Assembly: GCA_964408795.1 (NCBI GenBank) | Contig: CAYPAW010000011.1 | Span: forward strand, 13,145-77,144 | DNA: 64,000 nt | Origin: JABMQB01 sp964408795 | Lineage (GTDB): Bacteria; Bacteroidota; Bacteroidia; Bacteroidales; Prolixibacteraceae | Direction of reading: 5' to 3' | Shown here: positions 52,620-60,359 of the stretch, in pieces | Position numbering within the stretch: position 1 is the stretch's first letter | Layout: each line of letters starts with the position of its first letter | Position numbers and translations under genes: made by a program | The notes under the pieces: generated by a model | Databases searched by the model: none | What the model was told of the DNA's origin: nothing | What the model saw: the letters and a program-made list of their open reading frames with translations, nothing else

Positions 52620-55349
52620 TTAAAACCTGAAATTATAGGTTAAGGTAGGTACCGGAATGCCAATAACCGATAGCTTGTACAGTGAATACCGGTTGTAATT
52701 ATTTCCTGCCGAGGGTTTTCCTTTTTTGTAATAGACAGAATAGGGATTATTTCTTCCATATACGTTGTATACAGATAGGGTCCAGCTTCCTTTCCATGAC
52801 CGTTTTCGTTTCAAATTTTCATCCAGGGTGAGGGATACATCCAACCGGTGATAAGGAGGCATTCGGTATTTGTTTCTGTCGGAATAATAGATCAGGTTTT
52901 GTCCGGCATAAACATATTTGACTTCCGGAAGGGTTACCGGTCTTCCGGAGATGAAAACAAAATTCCCGGAGAAGCTCCATCTGCGGCTGAGGTGATAGGT
53001 AGCCGTAACCGACATATCGTGGGGTTTGTCGTATATGGAGGGGTACCTTGTTCCGTTGTTGATTTTTTCCTCATCAAAAAAACCGTCTGTTTTCCGGAAC
53101 GTTCTGGAGTACATATAATTGATCATTCCGGTAAGTCTTCCCTCCGGTTTGCTGGCTGAAAACTCAATGCCGTAGGCATATCCTTCCGAAGGAATCAGTT
53201 CGGTTTCCAGGTGTTGGTTCATGATGATTTCGGCTCCGTTTTTATACTCAATCAGGTTTTTCAGTTTTTTATAATAGACCTCGGATGTGAACTGTATTCT
53301 TTTTGAAAGCGGACTGTTGGTAATTCCCAGGGCGATCTGGTCGCTGATCAGGGGAGGCAGGTGATAATCGCTTATTTTCCATGTTTCCACAGGAGAAGCT
53401 ACGGCGTTGTTGCTGATCTGGCTGATATACTGACGGGTTCTCTGGTAGCTCATTTTCAGTTCGTAGCCATTATTCATCTGATACGTAAGGGCTATCCGGG
53501 GTTCGAATCCTCCGTATTTCCGGGTCACTTGATTGTTTTTGAAAACCAGGGAATCCACAACCGATTCCGGACTTTTGGGAAGTGCCTCGTCGTACAGAAA
53601 AACGGTTCCGGGTCCCAGGTTTAAAAATCCGCTGTATCGAAGTCCTATGCTTGCGATCATGGCAGGAGCGATCTGCATTTCATCGGAAAGGTATACAGCC
53701 GATTCGATCATCTTTTCCGGGTCGAGGATTTGAGAGGCTATTACCGTTGGTTGGGCAGCCGGCAGCACCTCTCCGGGTTGTAACCGGCAGGTGAGGAAAC
53801 GAATGCCGCTGTTAATGCTGTGGTTTTCAAAGAAATGCCAGTTGAGGTGGTATTGCCCTGCGTAATATTCCAGGTGGTTATCTAAAAAGTACGATTCAAA
53901 CGAATTGTTGTTTACCAGGTCGGTCAACCTCGATGCATAGCGACTGTAGGTGAGGTTCAGCTCCCCGAGGAGGGTTTCATCCATCCGGGTATGCAACATC
54001 AGATTGGCCAGCAGATTGCCGTATTCCATGATGGTTTGGGTGCTTGTGCTGAATTCATCGTGGCTCAGATAAGCCATCAGGCTGATTTTGTTATGCCGAT
54101 CAACGGTGTAGGTAGCCTTGGCACTCACATCATAAAAATGGGTAACACTCTCCTGAATCTCCGTGTCGGGAATTTTCCTGAGAATCCAATTGGAATAGGA
54201 AGTTCTTCCTCCAACCAGAAAGGTTGCTTTTTTGTTTTTTGTCAGGGGACCATCAACCGTCAAGCGGGAGTTTAACAGTCCCATGCCTCCGGAAAGGGAT
54301 ACCGCCTCTTTGTTGCCCTCTTTAAGGTTCACCTCCATGACCGAAGCGATTCGTTCGCCCAGCCGCGCCGGCATTCCGCCTTTATACAAGCTTACATCCT
54401 CAATGACATCCGGATTCAACATGGAAAAAAAACCAAACAGGTGAGACGGATTAAAAACCGGAGCATGATCAACCAGGATTAGGTTCTGGTCGGTATTGCC
54501 TCCGCGGACATTCAATCCCGGGGCCAGTTCTCCGATGGCCTGTACCCCTGTCATCATCGACAGACTTTTGATAACATCCGATTCCCCCATCAGGGAAGGC
54601 AGTTCTTTGAGGAGTCTGGAATCCACCCGAACCATGCTCATCTGGGTCCGGGAGCCGTTCAATCCTTCGCCGGTAACGGTCACTTCTTCAATGCTGTGAG
54701 ACTCTTCAAATAATTCAAGTTCGATTTCTCCCGACTCAATCAACCGGATTCGCCAGGTATTTTGTTCATATCCCATGTAGGAGAGTTGCAGGGTATGTTC
54801 TCCGGTAGGCAATTCCAGGGAAAAATGTCCTTCTGCATCGGTGGAGGTGCCTTTTTCCAGTTTGTCGACATAAAGAACGGCTCCAATCAGGGGTTCCCCA
54901 TTTTTCCCGTCCACGATTTTCCCACTCAGGATAGCCGTTCGATAGCGGCCAATGTTCAACGGATCTCCGATGATCTGCAGAAATTCGTTTTTAGAAATCT
55001 TCTCAACCCGATGCAACTGCTCTGCAGGGAAGAGTACAATGGCATCATCCTGAAAAAATTCAAACGCCAATCCGGTTTCCCGTAAGGTACGGGTTAGTGC
55101 CTGAAAAAGAGGAACTTCATCGAAATACTGGTCTATGATGATATTTTCAATCCAGCGGCTTTGATAGAAAAATTTCAGTCCGTGTTGTGCCTCCAGGGAA
55201 TCAATCCATTCAGAGAGCGGTTGATGAGTATACCGTCCGCTGATCTTCAGGCTCCCAATCCCTTGTGCATTGGATTCATAAGCAAAAGATGACAGAACAA
55301 TGAAGATAAGTATCTGCCAGTAAACCGGTTTTTCAATTCTTTGGGACAA
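52620..55349 (-). CDS. TonB-dependent receptor with STN signalling domain (FecA-like transducer)
   Basis: 909 residues. The frame has no ATG before the signal peptide; the first usable codon is TTG at 55347-55349, and an in-frame stop lies five codons before it. Signal peptide ~5-28 (ILIFIVLSSFAYESNAQ). STN domain ~33-115 (EWIDSLEAQHGLKFFYQ, PLFQALTRTLRETGLAF), a periplasmic module that contacts anti-sigma factors in FecA-type systems. CarboxypepD_reg-like ~140-225 (LSGKIVDGKNGEPLIGAVL), plug ~245-355 (GLNVRGGNTDQNLILVD, LYKGGMPARLGERIASVMEV), barrel to the last F. It lies downstream of the sigma/anti-sigma pair and directly upstream of its DUF4249 partner gene, so it probably both imports and senses. 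Confidence 0.93.
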   Translation of the reverse strand: MSQRIEKPVYWQILIFIVLSSFAYESNAQGIGSLKISGRYTHQPLSEWIDSLEAQHGLKFFYQSRWIENIIIDQYFDEVPLFQALTRTLRETGLAFEFFQDDAIVLFPAEQLHRVEKISKNEFLQIIGDPLNIGRYRTAILSGKIVDGKNGEPLIGAVLYVDKLEKGTSTDAEGHFSLELPTGEHTLQLSYMGYEQNTWRIRLIESGEIELELFEESHSIEEVTVTGEGLNGSRTQMSMVRVDSRLLKELPSLMGESDVIKSLSMMTGVQAIGELAPGLNVRGGNTDQNLILVDHAPVFNPSHLFGFFSMLNPDVIEDVSLYKGGMPARLGERIASVMEVNLKEGNKEAVSLSGGMGLLNSRLTVDGPLTKNKKATFLVGGRTSYSNWILRKIPDTEIQESVTHFYDVSAKATYTVDRHNKISLMAYLSHDEFSTSTQTIMEYGNLLANLMLHTRMDETLLGELNLTYSRYASRLTDLVNNNSFESYFLDNHLEYYAGQYHLNWHFFENHSINSGIRFLTCRLQPGEVLPAAQPTVIASQILDPEKMIESAVYLSDEMQIAPAMIASIGLRYSGFLNLGPGTVFLYDEALPKSPESVVDSLVFKNNQVTRKYGGFEPRIALTYQMNNGYELKMSYQRTRQYISQISNNAVASPVETWKISDYHLPPLISDQIALGITNSPLSKRIQFTSEVYYKKLKNLIEYKNGAEIIMNQHLETELIPSEGYAYGIEFSASKPEGRLTGMINYMYSRTFRKTDGFFDEEKINNGTRYPSIYDKPHDMSVTATYHLSRRWSFSGNFVFISGRPVTLPEVKYVYAGQNLIYYSDRNKYRMPPYHRLDVSLTLDENLKRKRSWKGSWTLSVYNVYGRNNPYSVYYKKGKPSAGNNYNRYSLYKLSVIGIPVPTLTYNFRF

Positions 55350-55477
55350 AAGATTTTCTATTTAGTTCGGTTGTTGTTGAAGTCATGAAAATATAAAAAG
55401 TTTCCTTACAACGGGTGCAAAGAATGGGATTAAACGTTTATCCGGGTTCATTTCATGGAGGAGCAGGGAAATCATCG

Positions 55478-56881
55478 TTAGAAATGATAATGAATCCCTG
55501 TGTATAGTCCAATCCGGTAAGGGTGGTAATTCACGGCTTTGTTTTGGTTCATGGAATTCAGGAAATAATTGATTCTGGGTTCCATGGAAAGCGAAAGTTT
55601 TTTTCCCAGGGCATAGTCCACTGCCAGGCCCACGGTTCCGGAATAATTCAGGGTTGATATATCGGCTGTCTGACCTACATATTCCTTGTCAGGACCTTCC
55701 CCGATATACACTTTGTTTCCCACGACCCAGTTGGCACTGAAGCCGCCTACCAGGTCCAGGTCCAGGGTTTTATCGATGAGTGTATATTTAAGCAAAAACG
55801 GAATTTCCACGAAATCAAATACCTGATGAAATTCGCTGTTTGTCAATAATGCATTGGAGAATTCGCTTTGGGTGTCCAGGTTTGCCGATAATTCAGCATT
55901 GGCGGGGGTGCCTGAGAATTCAATGACTCCTGCAGAACTGTTCATCAGCATCTTCCCCTGTTTTATGTCAACCGGAGTATTGAAGTAATCAGCCGCCATG
56001 GATGACAGAGCATAGACCGTTTCGTAATGCCTGGAGGAGTACTGTATGGAGTTTCCTGATTTCTGTCCGTTTTGTGCATAATAAACACCGCTTTCCACAC
56101 TTAATCGACGGGAAGCTTTAAAGGTTACCGATATTCCCCCGTTGAAGTCGGCTGTACCTTCGCTATTTGAATAGGTCATGTTTTTGCTGTATTCAGCGGT
56201 ATGGCTTGCATTCTGTGATGAGTAGCCCGGGGCCAACCGTAAGCCCACGTCCCATTGATCTTTATTGGAATGCGAGGCTGTGAGGGTGGTCTGGTTCATG
56301 GCCCATATTTCCTGATCCATTTCCGACAGGTTTTGTTTTTTAGTGCGTTTTTTTTCCTTCCGGAGCAGTGGGGTGGTCACCGGAGGTGTTTTTATTGAGG
56401 GTTTGACCGGTTGAACGAAGAAAATTCGTTCCCTGGTTTTGTGGAGGTATGTTGTTTGAAGGGGCGTGCGGGCTTCTGTAAGTAGTGCTCGTTGATCCCT
56501 GCTCCCGGTTTTGCTTTCAGCGGGGGTATCGGTTTCAGCCAATGGATTCACTGAAAGACCGGCTTCGGATCGGATTGCTTTTGTTTCTTGCTTTTTTTCC
56601 CGGCTTTCAGGTTCCCTGACCGGAGGAAGCATTTCTTTCGTTTCGTTCTCAGCCAATCGGAGGTTCGATTCCGGAGCATCATACAGCATCCATCCGGCTA
56701 CCAGAGCCAATACAATAACGGCAGCTGCAGCGATTGCTCGCATCAGAACAATGCGCTGTTTCCGTTTCCTGTTTCTGAGCCCTGTCCGGATATTTTCCAG
56801 CATCCCGGGAGAAGGCGATACCGTGTAGCCTTCCAGTTTGTCGCGGAAAATGTGATCTATAGGTTGTTCATTTCCTTTCAT
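55478..56881 (-). CDS. Dual-membrane-spanning anti-sigma factor candidate (cytoplasmic tail, one TM helix, C-terminal outer-membrane barrel)
   Basis: 467 residues, ATG at 56879-56881, 3 nt after the sigma-factor stop. Residues 1-43 are cytoplasmic, with DHIFRDKLEGYTVSPSPGM then a basic RNRKRKQR. One hydrophobic helix spans ~44-67 (AIAAAAVIVLALVAGWMLY). Residues ~70-205 are a long Pro/Lys/Glu-rich periplasmic spacer. Residues ~208-467 show alternating beta strands of a small outer-membrane barrel (WDVGLRLAPGYSSQ, DFNGGISVTFKASRRLSVES) and end in GIHYHF with a terminal aromatic residue. This matches the dual membrane-spanning anti-sigma (Dma) layout described in Bacteroides thetaiotaomicron in connection with vesiculation (recalled). 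By position it should hold the adjacent ECF factor inactive until an envelope signal is sensed. Confidence 0.85.
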   Translation of the reverse strand: MKGNEQPIDHIFRDKLEGYTVSPSPGMLENIRTGLRNRKRKQRIVLMRAIAAAAVIVLALVAGWMLYDAPESNLRLAENETKEMLPPVREPESREKKQETKAIRSEAGLSVNPLAETDTPAESKTGSRDQRALLTEARTPLQTTYLHKTRERIFFVQPVKPSIKTPPVTTPLLRKEKKRTKKQNLSEMDQEIWAMNQTTLTASHSNKDQWDVGLRLAPGYSSQNASHTAEYSKNMTYSNSEGTADFNGGISVTFKASRRLSVESGVYYAQNGQKSGNSIQYSSRHYETVYALSSMAADYFNTPVDIKQGKMLMNSSAGVIEFSGTPANAELSANLDTQSEFSNALLTNSEFHQVFDFVEIPFLLKYTLIDKTLDLDLVGGFSANWVVGNKVYIGEGPDKEYVGQTADISTLNYSGTVGLAVDYALGKKLSLSMEPRINYFLNSMNQNKAVNYHPYRIGLYTGIHYHF

Positions 56882-56884
56882 GAT

Positions 56885-57478
56885 TCATATCACTTGATTT
56901 TTTTCACTCTTCCCGTAATGTTCTGCTATTTTACGTTTTAAAAAGTTCCTGGCTCGTGCCAGGTTTGATTTTGATGTGCCGGTACTGATTCCCAACTCCT
57001 TGCTTATTTCCTGATGGCTCATTTCTTCAAATACATACAGGTTAAAGACCATACGGTAACGCGGGCTTAATTGCTGAACCAGCAATAGAAGCTCCCGGGC
57101 AGTGATCTCATCAATGATGGATTCGGACAGAACCTGCCCCTCATACTGTCCGATATTTTCTACCGGGTAAAGTCTTTTTTGTTTCCGGTATTTTTCAAGA
57201 GACACATTGACCATGATCCTGCGGATCCATCCTTCGAAAGAACCTTCGTGCCTGAATTTTTTAATGTTGGTAAAAACCTTGACAAAAGCCTCCTGGAGAT
57301 TGTCTTCGGCTTCGGTACGATCTTTGGCATACCGGAGACACACCCCAAACATTTTCGGTGCAAACAACCTGTATACTGTTTCCTGTGCCTTTGGATCACC
57401 GGATGCACAATCGTTAATAATTTTTTTCAGGTCTTCCAAGTCTGACTCTGCTAATGGATGTAAAACAGCAAGGATCAA
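56885..57478 (-). CDS. ECF-type RNA polymerase sigma factor
   Basis: 197 residues if it starts at TTG 57476-57478; a second TTG lies at 57437-57439, and no ATG occurs before the conserved core. Region 2: YRLFAPKMFGVCLRYAKDRTEAEDNLQEAFVKVF and ...KFRHEGSFEGWIRRIMVN. Region 4: QLSPRYRMVFNLYVFEEMSHQEI with helix-turn-helix ELGISTGTSKSNLARAR. This is a standard group IV sigma factor of the Bacteroidota RpoE-like kind. It forms an operon with the barrel-bearing anti-sigma candidate (3-nt gap), and then the STN receptor genes follow. The non-ATG start suggests low translation, useful for a regulator held in check. Its targets are unknown; it may drive its own operon. Confidence 0.93.
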   Translation of the reverse strand: MILAVLHPLAESDLEDLKKIINDCASGDPKAQETVYRLFAPKMFGVCLRYAKDRTEAEDNLQEAFVKVFTNIKKFRHEGSFEGWIRRIMVNVSLEKYRKQKRLYPVENIGQYEGQVLSESIIDEITARELLLLVQQLSPRYRMVFNLYVFEEMSHQEISKELGISTGTSKSNLARARNFLKRKIAEHYGKSEKNQVI

Positions 57479-57482
57479 AATA

Positions 57483-57554
57483 ATCTCACCGGCAAATGTA
57501 AGGATCCTTCCTTATTATAATGGCTTATTCTTTGATGTTTTATCTCACCGGCAA
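57483..57554. repeat. 13-bp direct repeat flanking the sigma promoter
   Basis: ATCTCACCGGCAA occurs at 57483-57495 and again at 57542-57554, 59 bp apart. On the minus strand the first copy overlaps the -7 box of the sigma operon. The arrangement fits two binding sites of one regulator, or two start sites of an ECF-type promoter. Confidence 0.6.
57493..57500 (-). promoter_or_regulatory. -7 box upstream of the sigma-factor gene
   Basis: TACATTTG on the minus strand is an exact TAnnTTTG. No TTTG is found 19 nt upstream, so the -33 half is missing. Transcription would start about 8 nt before the TTG at 57478, i.e. with almost no leader, or about 47 nt before the second TTG. Confidence 0.45.
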
Positions 57555-57610
57555 CGAACCATCCACTTCTTTCGTTTAATCATTCACGGGATTAGATGGT
57601 ATCTTTTCAA

Positions 57611-57646
57611 AAAAGGTTGCGTAGGATAAAAAAGACGCAACCCTTT
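57611..57646 (-). terminator. Hairpin with T-run on the minus strand, in front of the sigma operon
   Basis: GGTTGCGT (57615-57622) pairs with ACGCAACC (57635-57642) over a 12-nt loop, and the stem extends through A/T runs. Read leftward it is followed by six Ts, like an intrinsic terminator, yet it lies upstream of the sigma gene. It may insulate the operon from antisense read-through, or act as a leader attenuator if transcription starts further upstream. Confidence 0.6.
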
Positions 57647-57724
57647 GGCATGAAAGATCGTCTACAAAAGGATCCATGGAATAATCGAAAGAGATGAAAT
57701 CGTTGCTATAAATATAGAATAATC

Positions 57725-58954
57725 ATGAAATCAATTGTTTGTACTCTGGTCGTACTTTTTCTGCTATTTTTTTCAGGGTGTCATTTATTGGATGATCCAC
57801 CCGGGGAAGCATTGAATCTAACGGCCAAGGCCGGTGCATTGATTGAAGCGGACAATGTTTTCGGCTTTGAGCTTTTTCAGAAGGTTGTGGCATATGAAAC
57901 CGAACAGGATAACATCATGGTTTCCCCCCTGAGTGTTTCCCTGGCGTTGGCTATGACATACAACGGAGCTGAAGGAGAAACGAAAACAGCCATGGAAGAG
58001 ACACTGAAGTTGTATGGACTGACGACCGAAGATATCAATACATCCTACAAGAGCCTTATGGCTGCTTTGAAATCGATGGATGAGAAAGTCCTTTTGGAAA
58101 TGGCAAACGCCATTTTCTACCGGGATGATTTTGTGGTGGAACCGGATTTTGTTACAGTGAATCAGACATACTACGATGCGGAAGTCAACCCGCTTGACTT
58201 TGGCAAACCGGAAGCGGTGGATCAGATCAATGGATGGGTTGCGGATAAAACCCACGATAAAATTACCACCATTATTGAACGGATAACAAGAGACCAGGTT
58301 ATGTTTCTCCTGAATGCGGTTTGGTTCAAAGGAATATGGGCCAAAGAGTTTAATCCTGAGAACACCGTACGAAACCCGTTCTACCGGGAGGATGGCACAG
58401 AAACAACAGCCGACATGATGTGCCGTTTCGATACCTTGGACTATATGGCCAATGACCTGTTCAAAGCCATTAAAATGCCGTACGGGAAGGGAAATTATGC
58501 CATGGTTGTTTTTTTGCCTGAGCCCGGCAGGTCGGTGGATGAACTGGTGGCCCGCCTCGATAAGGAGAACTGGGAAAGCTGGATGAAAGAGTTTCAGGAA
58601 ACCGAAAGAGTAGAGATTCGTTTCCCGAAGTTTAATTTCAAATACAAAATCAGGTTAAACGATGTCCTGTCGGATATGGGCATGGGAATTGCCTTTGGCG
58701 GAGGAGCCGATTTCAGCGGGATCAACAAGCGGGGCGGACTCTTTATTGGCTTTGTGGATCATAAAACATTTATTGATGTGAAGGAAGAGGGCACCGAAGC
58801 GGCGGCCGTAACCATCGTCTCCATAGAACGATATTCAACAGTACCTCCACACACTCAGTTTTATGTGGAACGACCGTTTCTTTTTGCTGTTACCGAAAAA
58901 GATACCGGAGCCATCTTATTTATAGGAAAAGTAACCAATCCAGAATACCATTAA
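57725..58954 (+). CDS. Lipoprotein serpin (serine protease inhibitor), first of a tandem pair
   Basis: 409 residues, ATG start. Signal with lipobox (LLFLLFFSGC, Cys ~19), so it is probably anchored in the outer membrane. The whole serpin fold is present: NIMVSPLSVSLALAMTYNGA, INGWVADKTHDKI, FLLNAVWFKGIWAKEF, KIRLNDVLSDMGM and VERPFLFAVTEKDTGAILFIGKV. The hinge EEGTEAAAV is of the inhibitory type (small residues at P12-P9). Counting from the hinge Gly (~356), the scissile bond is predicted at Tyr-Ser (~370/371) in SIERYSTVPP, with Arg just before it, which suggests chymotrypsin- or trypsin-like targets. It compares with miropin of Tannerella. Divergent from the ECF operon; 12 nt before serpin 2. 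Confidence 0.95.
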   Translation: MKSIVCTLVVLFLLFFSGCHLLDDPPGEALNLTAKAGALIEADNVFGFELFQKVVAYETEQDNIMVSPLSVSLALAMTYNGAEGETKTAMEETLKLYGLTTEDINTSYKSLMAALKSMDEKVLLEMANAIFYRDDFVVEPDFVTVNQTYYDAEVNPLDFGKPEAVDQINGWVADKTHDKITTIIERITRDQVMFLLNAVWFKGIWAKEFNPENTVRNPFYREDGTETTADMMCRFDTLDYMANDLFKAIKMPYGKGNYAMVVFLPEPGRSVDELVARLDKENWESWMKEFQETERVEIRFPKFNFKYKIRLNDVLSDMGMGIAFGGGADFSGINKRGGLFIGFVDHKTFIDVKEEGTEAAAVTIVSIERYSTVPPHTQFYVERPFLFAVTEKDTGAILFIGKVTNPEYH

Positions 58955-58966
58955 ACACGAAAAATC

Positions 58967-60202
58967 ATGAAACGAATGATCACTTTAACGCTGGCCTTTT
59001 TAGTATTTGTCCTGGGATCCTGCAATCTCTGGGATAACAAATCAAGGAATATTCCCGAAATTGAACTGGATGAAAAGTCTACGCAGCTGGTACAAGCCGG
59101 CAACGAGTTCGGACTGGAGCTTTTTCAACGGATTGCTTCGGGAGAGGAAGAAAACGTCATGATTTCGCCGCTGAGCATCTCTGTGGCACTCGCTATGGCC
59201 TATAACGGGGCCGACGGAGATACCCGCGCCGAAATGGAACAAACCCTGAAAGTGGCCGGGCTTACTACCGAACAAATCAACGATTCCTATGCATATCTGA
59301 TCGATGCTTTGCAGTCATTGGATGAAGATGTGGTCTTCGAACTGGCCAATGCCATCTTCTACGAGCAATCCTTCCCGGTGAAAGATGAATTTACGGATGT
59401 CAACAAAGAGGTTTACGACGCCGAAGTTGCAGGTGTAGACTTCTCATCGCCCGCTGCATTGGAAGCGATTAACGGCTGGGTGTCGGACAAAACCCACAAA
59501 AAAATACCAAAAATACTGGATGTGCTCAATCCGCTAGACCGACTGGTTTTACTCAATGCCGTATATTTTAACGGGATCTGGAAAACCCGGTTTGACGAGG
59601 AAGGGACCCATGATCTTCCCTTTACCCGAGGCGACGGTTCCGTTACGGAAGTGCCCATGATGAACAAGGAGGATGATGTGGCATACACCTCAACCAGCCT
59701 TTTCCGTGCCATCCGGATGCCTTACGGCAACGGGCAGTACAGCATGGTTGTTTTTCTGCCGGAACAAGGATTCGATCCCGATGACATCATCGATGCATGT
59801 ACCCCTGCAGAATGGAAAGCCTGGATGAATAGTTTCCAGGAAGATACCCCGTTGAATATCACCATGCCCCGCTTTAAGTACCGGTATGAACTTGAACTCA
59901 AAGATGTGTTGAAAGAGATGGGCATGGTAGAAGCATTTTCTGACAAGGAAGCTGATTTTTCAAAAATATCGGATGTTTTCCTCTACATAAGTCGGATATT
60001 GCACAAGACCTACATCGATGTGAACGAAAACGGTACGGAAGCGGCTGCAGTCACAGCCGTCGTTTTTACCACCACTTCGGCCGGAGGAGGAGGCGTGCCG
60101 GCTTTTACCGTGGATAGGCCGTTTGTCTATGCCATTACGGAAAAAGATACCGGTACCATCCTGTTTATGGGGAAAGTGGTGGATCCGGTATATGAAGATT
60201 GA
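58967..60202 (+). CDS. Lipoprotein serpin, second of a tandem pair, with a different reactive loop
   Basis: 411 residues, ATG start, lipobox LVFVLGSC. It is clearly a paralogue of the preceding gene over its full length (VMISPLSISVALAMAYNGAD, INGWVSDKTHKKIPKIL, VLLNAVYFNGIWKTRF, KDVLKEMGMVEAF, VDRPFVYAITEKDTGTILFM). The hinge ENGTEAAAVTAV is again inhibitory. The loop then differs completely: VVFTTTSAGGGGVPAF, placing Thr-Ser (~370/371) at P1-P1', which would suit elastase-like or other small-residue proteases. A duplication followed by loop divergence is the simplest history. Followed by a strong bidirectional terminator. Confidence 0.95.
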   Translation: MKRMITLTLAFLVFVLGSCNLWDNKSRNIPEIELDEKSTQLVQAGNEFGLELFQRIASGEEENVMISPLSISVALAMAYNGADGDTRAEMEQTLKVAGLTTEQINDSYAYLIDALQSLDEDVVFELANAIFYEQSFPVKDEFTDVNKEVYDAEVAGVDFSSPAALEAINGWVSDKTHKKIPKILDVLNPLDRLVLLNAVYFNGIWKTRFDEEGTHDLPFTRGDGSVTEVPMMNKEDDVAYTSTSLFRAIRMPYGNGQYSMVVFLPEQGFDPDDIIDACTPAEWKAWMNSFQEDTPLNITMPRFKYRYELELKDVLKEMGMVEAFSDKEADFSKISDVFLYISRILHKTYIDVNENGTEAAAVTAVVFTTTSAGGGGVPAFTVDRPFVYAITEKDTGTILFMGKVVDPVYED

Positions 60203-60303
60203 TCTTTTTTGCCTTATAGCAGAAACGGGGCAGAAACAATCCGGGTTTTCAGCCCGACGAACAAATTTCAGGAGTGAACGAACTGAAGTTTGCCTCTCAC
60301 AAA

Positions 60304-60341
60304 GAAAAAAAACCGGCTTCGTAAAAAAAGCCGGTTTTTTT
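60304..60341. terminator. Bidirectional terminator between serpin 2 and the FadL-like gene
   Basis: AACCGGCTT pairs with AAGCCGGTT, flanked by an A-run on the left and a T-run on the right, so it can stop the convergent transcripts from both sides. Confidence 0.9.
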
Positions 60342-60359
60342 GTGGGGAGGTAGAATAGC

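Noticed and set aside
53480..53515. GGTTCGAATCC resembling a tRNA T-loop
   Set aside because: It lies inside the TonB receptor coding sequence and no acceptor or anticodon arm surrounds it.
55478..56881. Plain FecR-type anti-sigma factor or plain porin
   Set aside because: There is no FecR domain, and a plain porin would not have an internal transmembrane helix behind a basic cytoplasmic tail.
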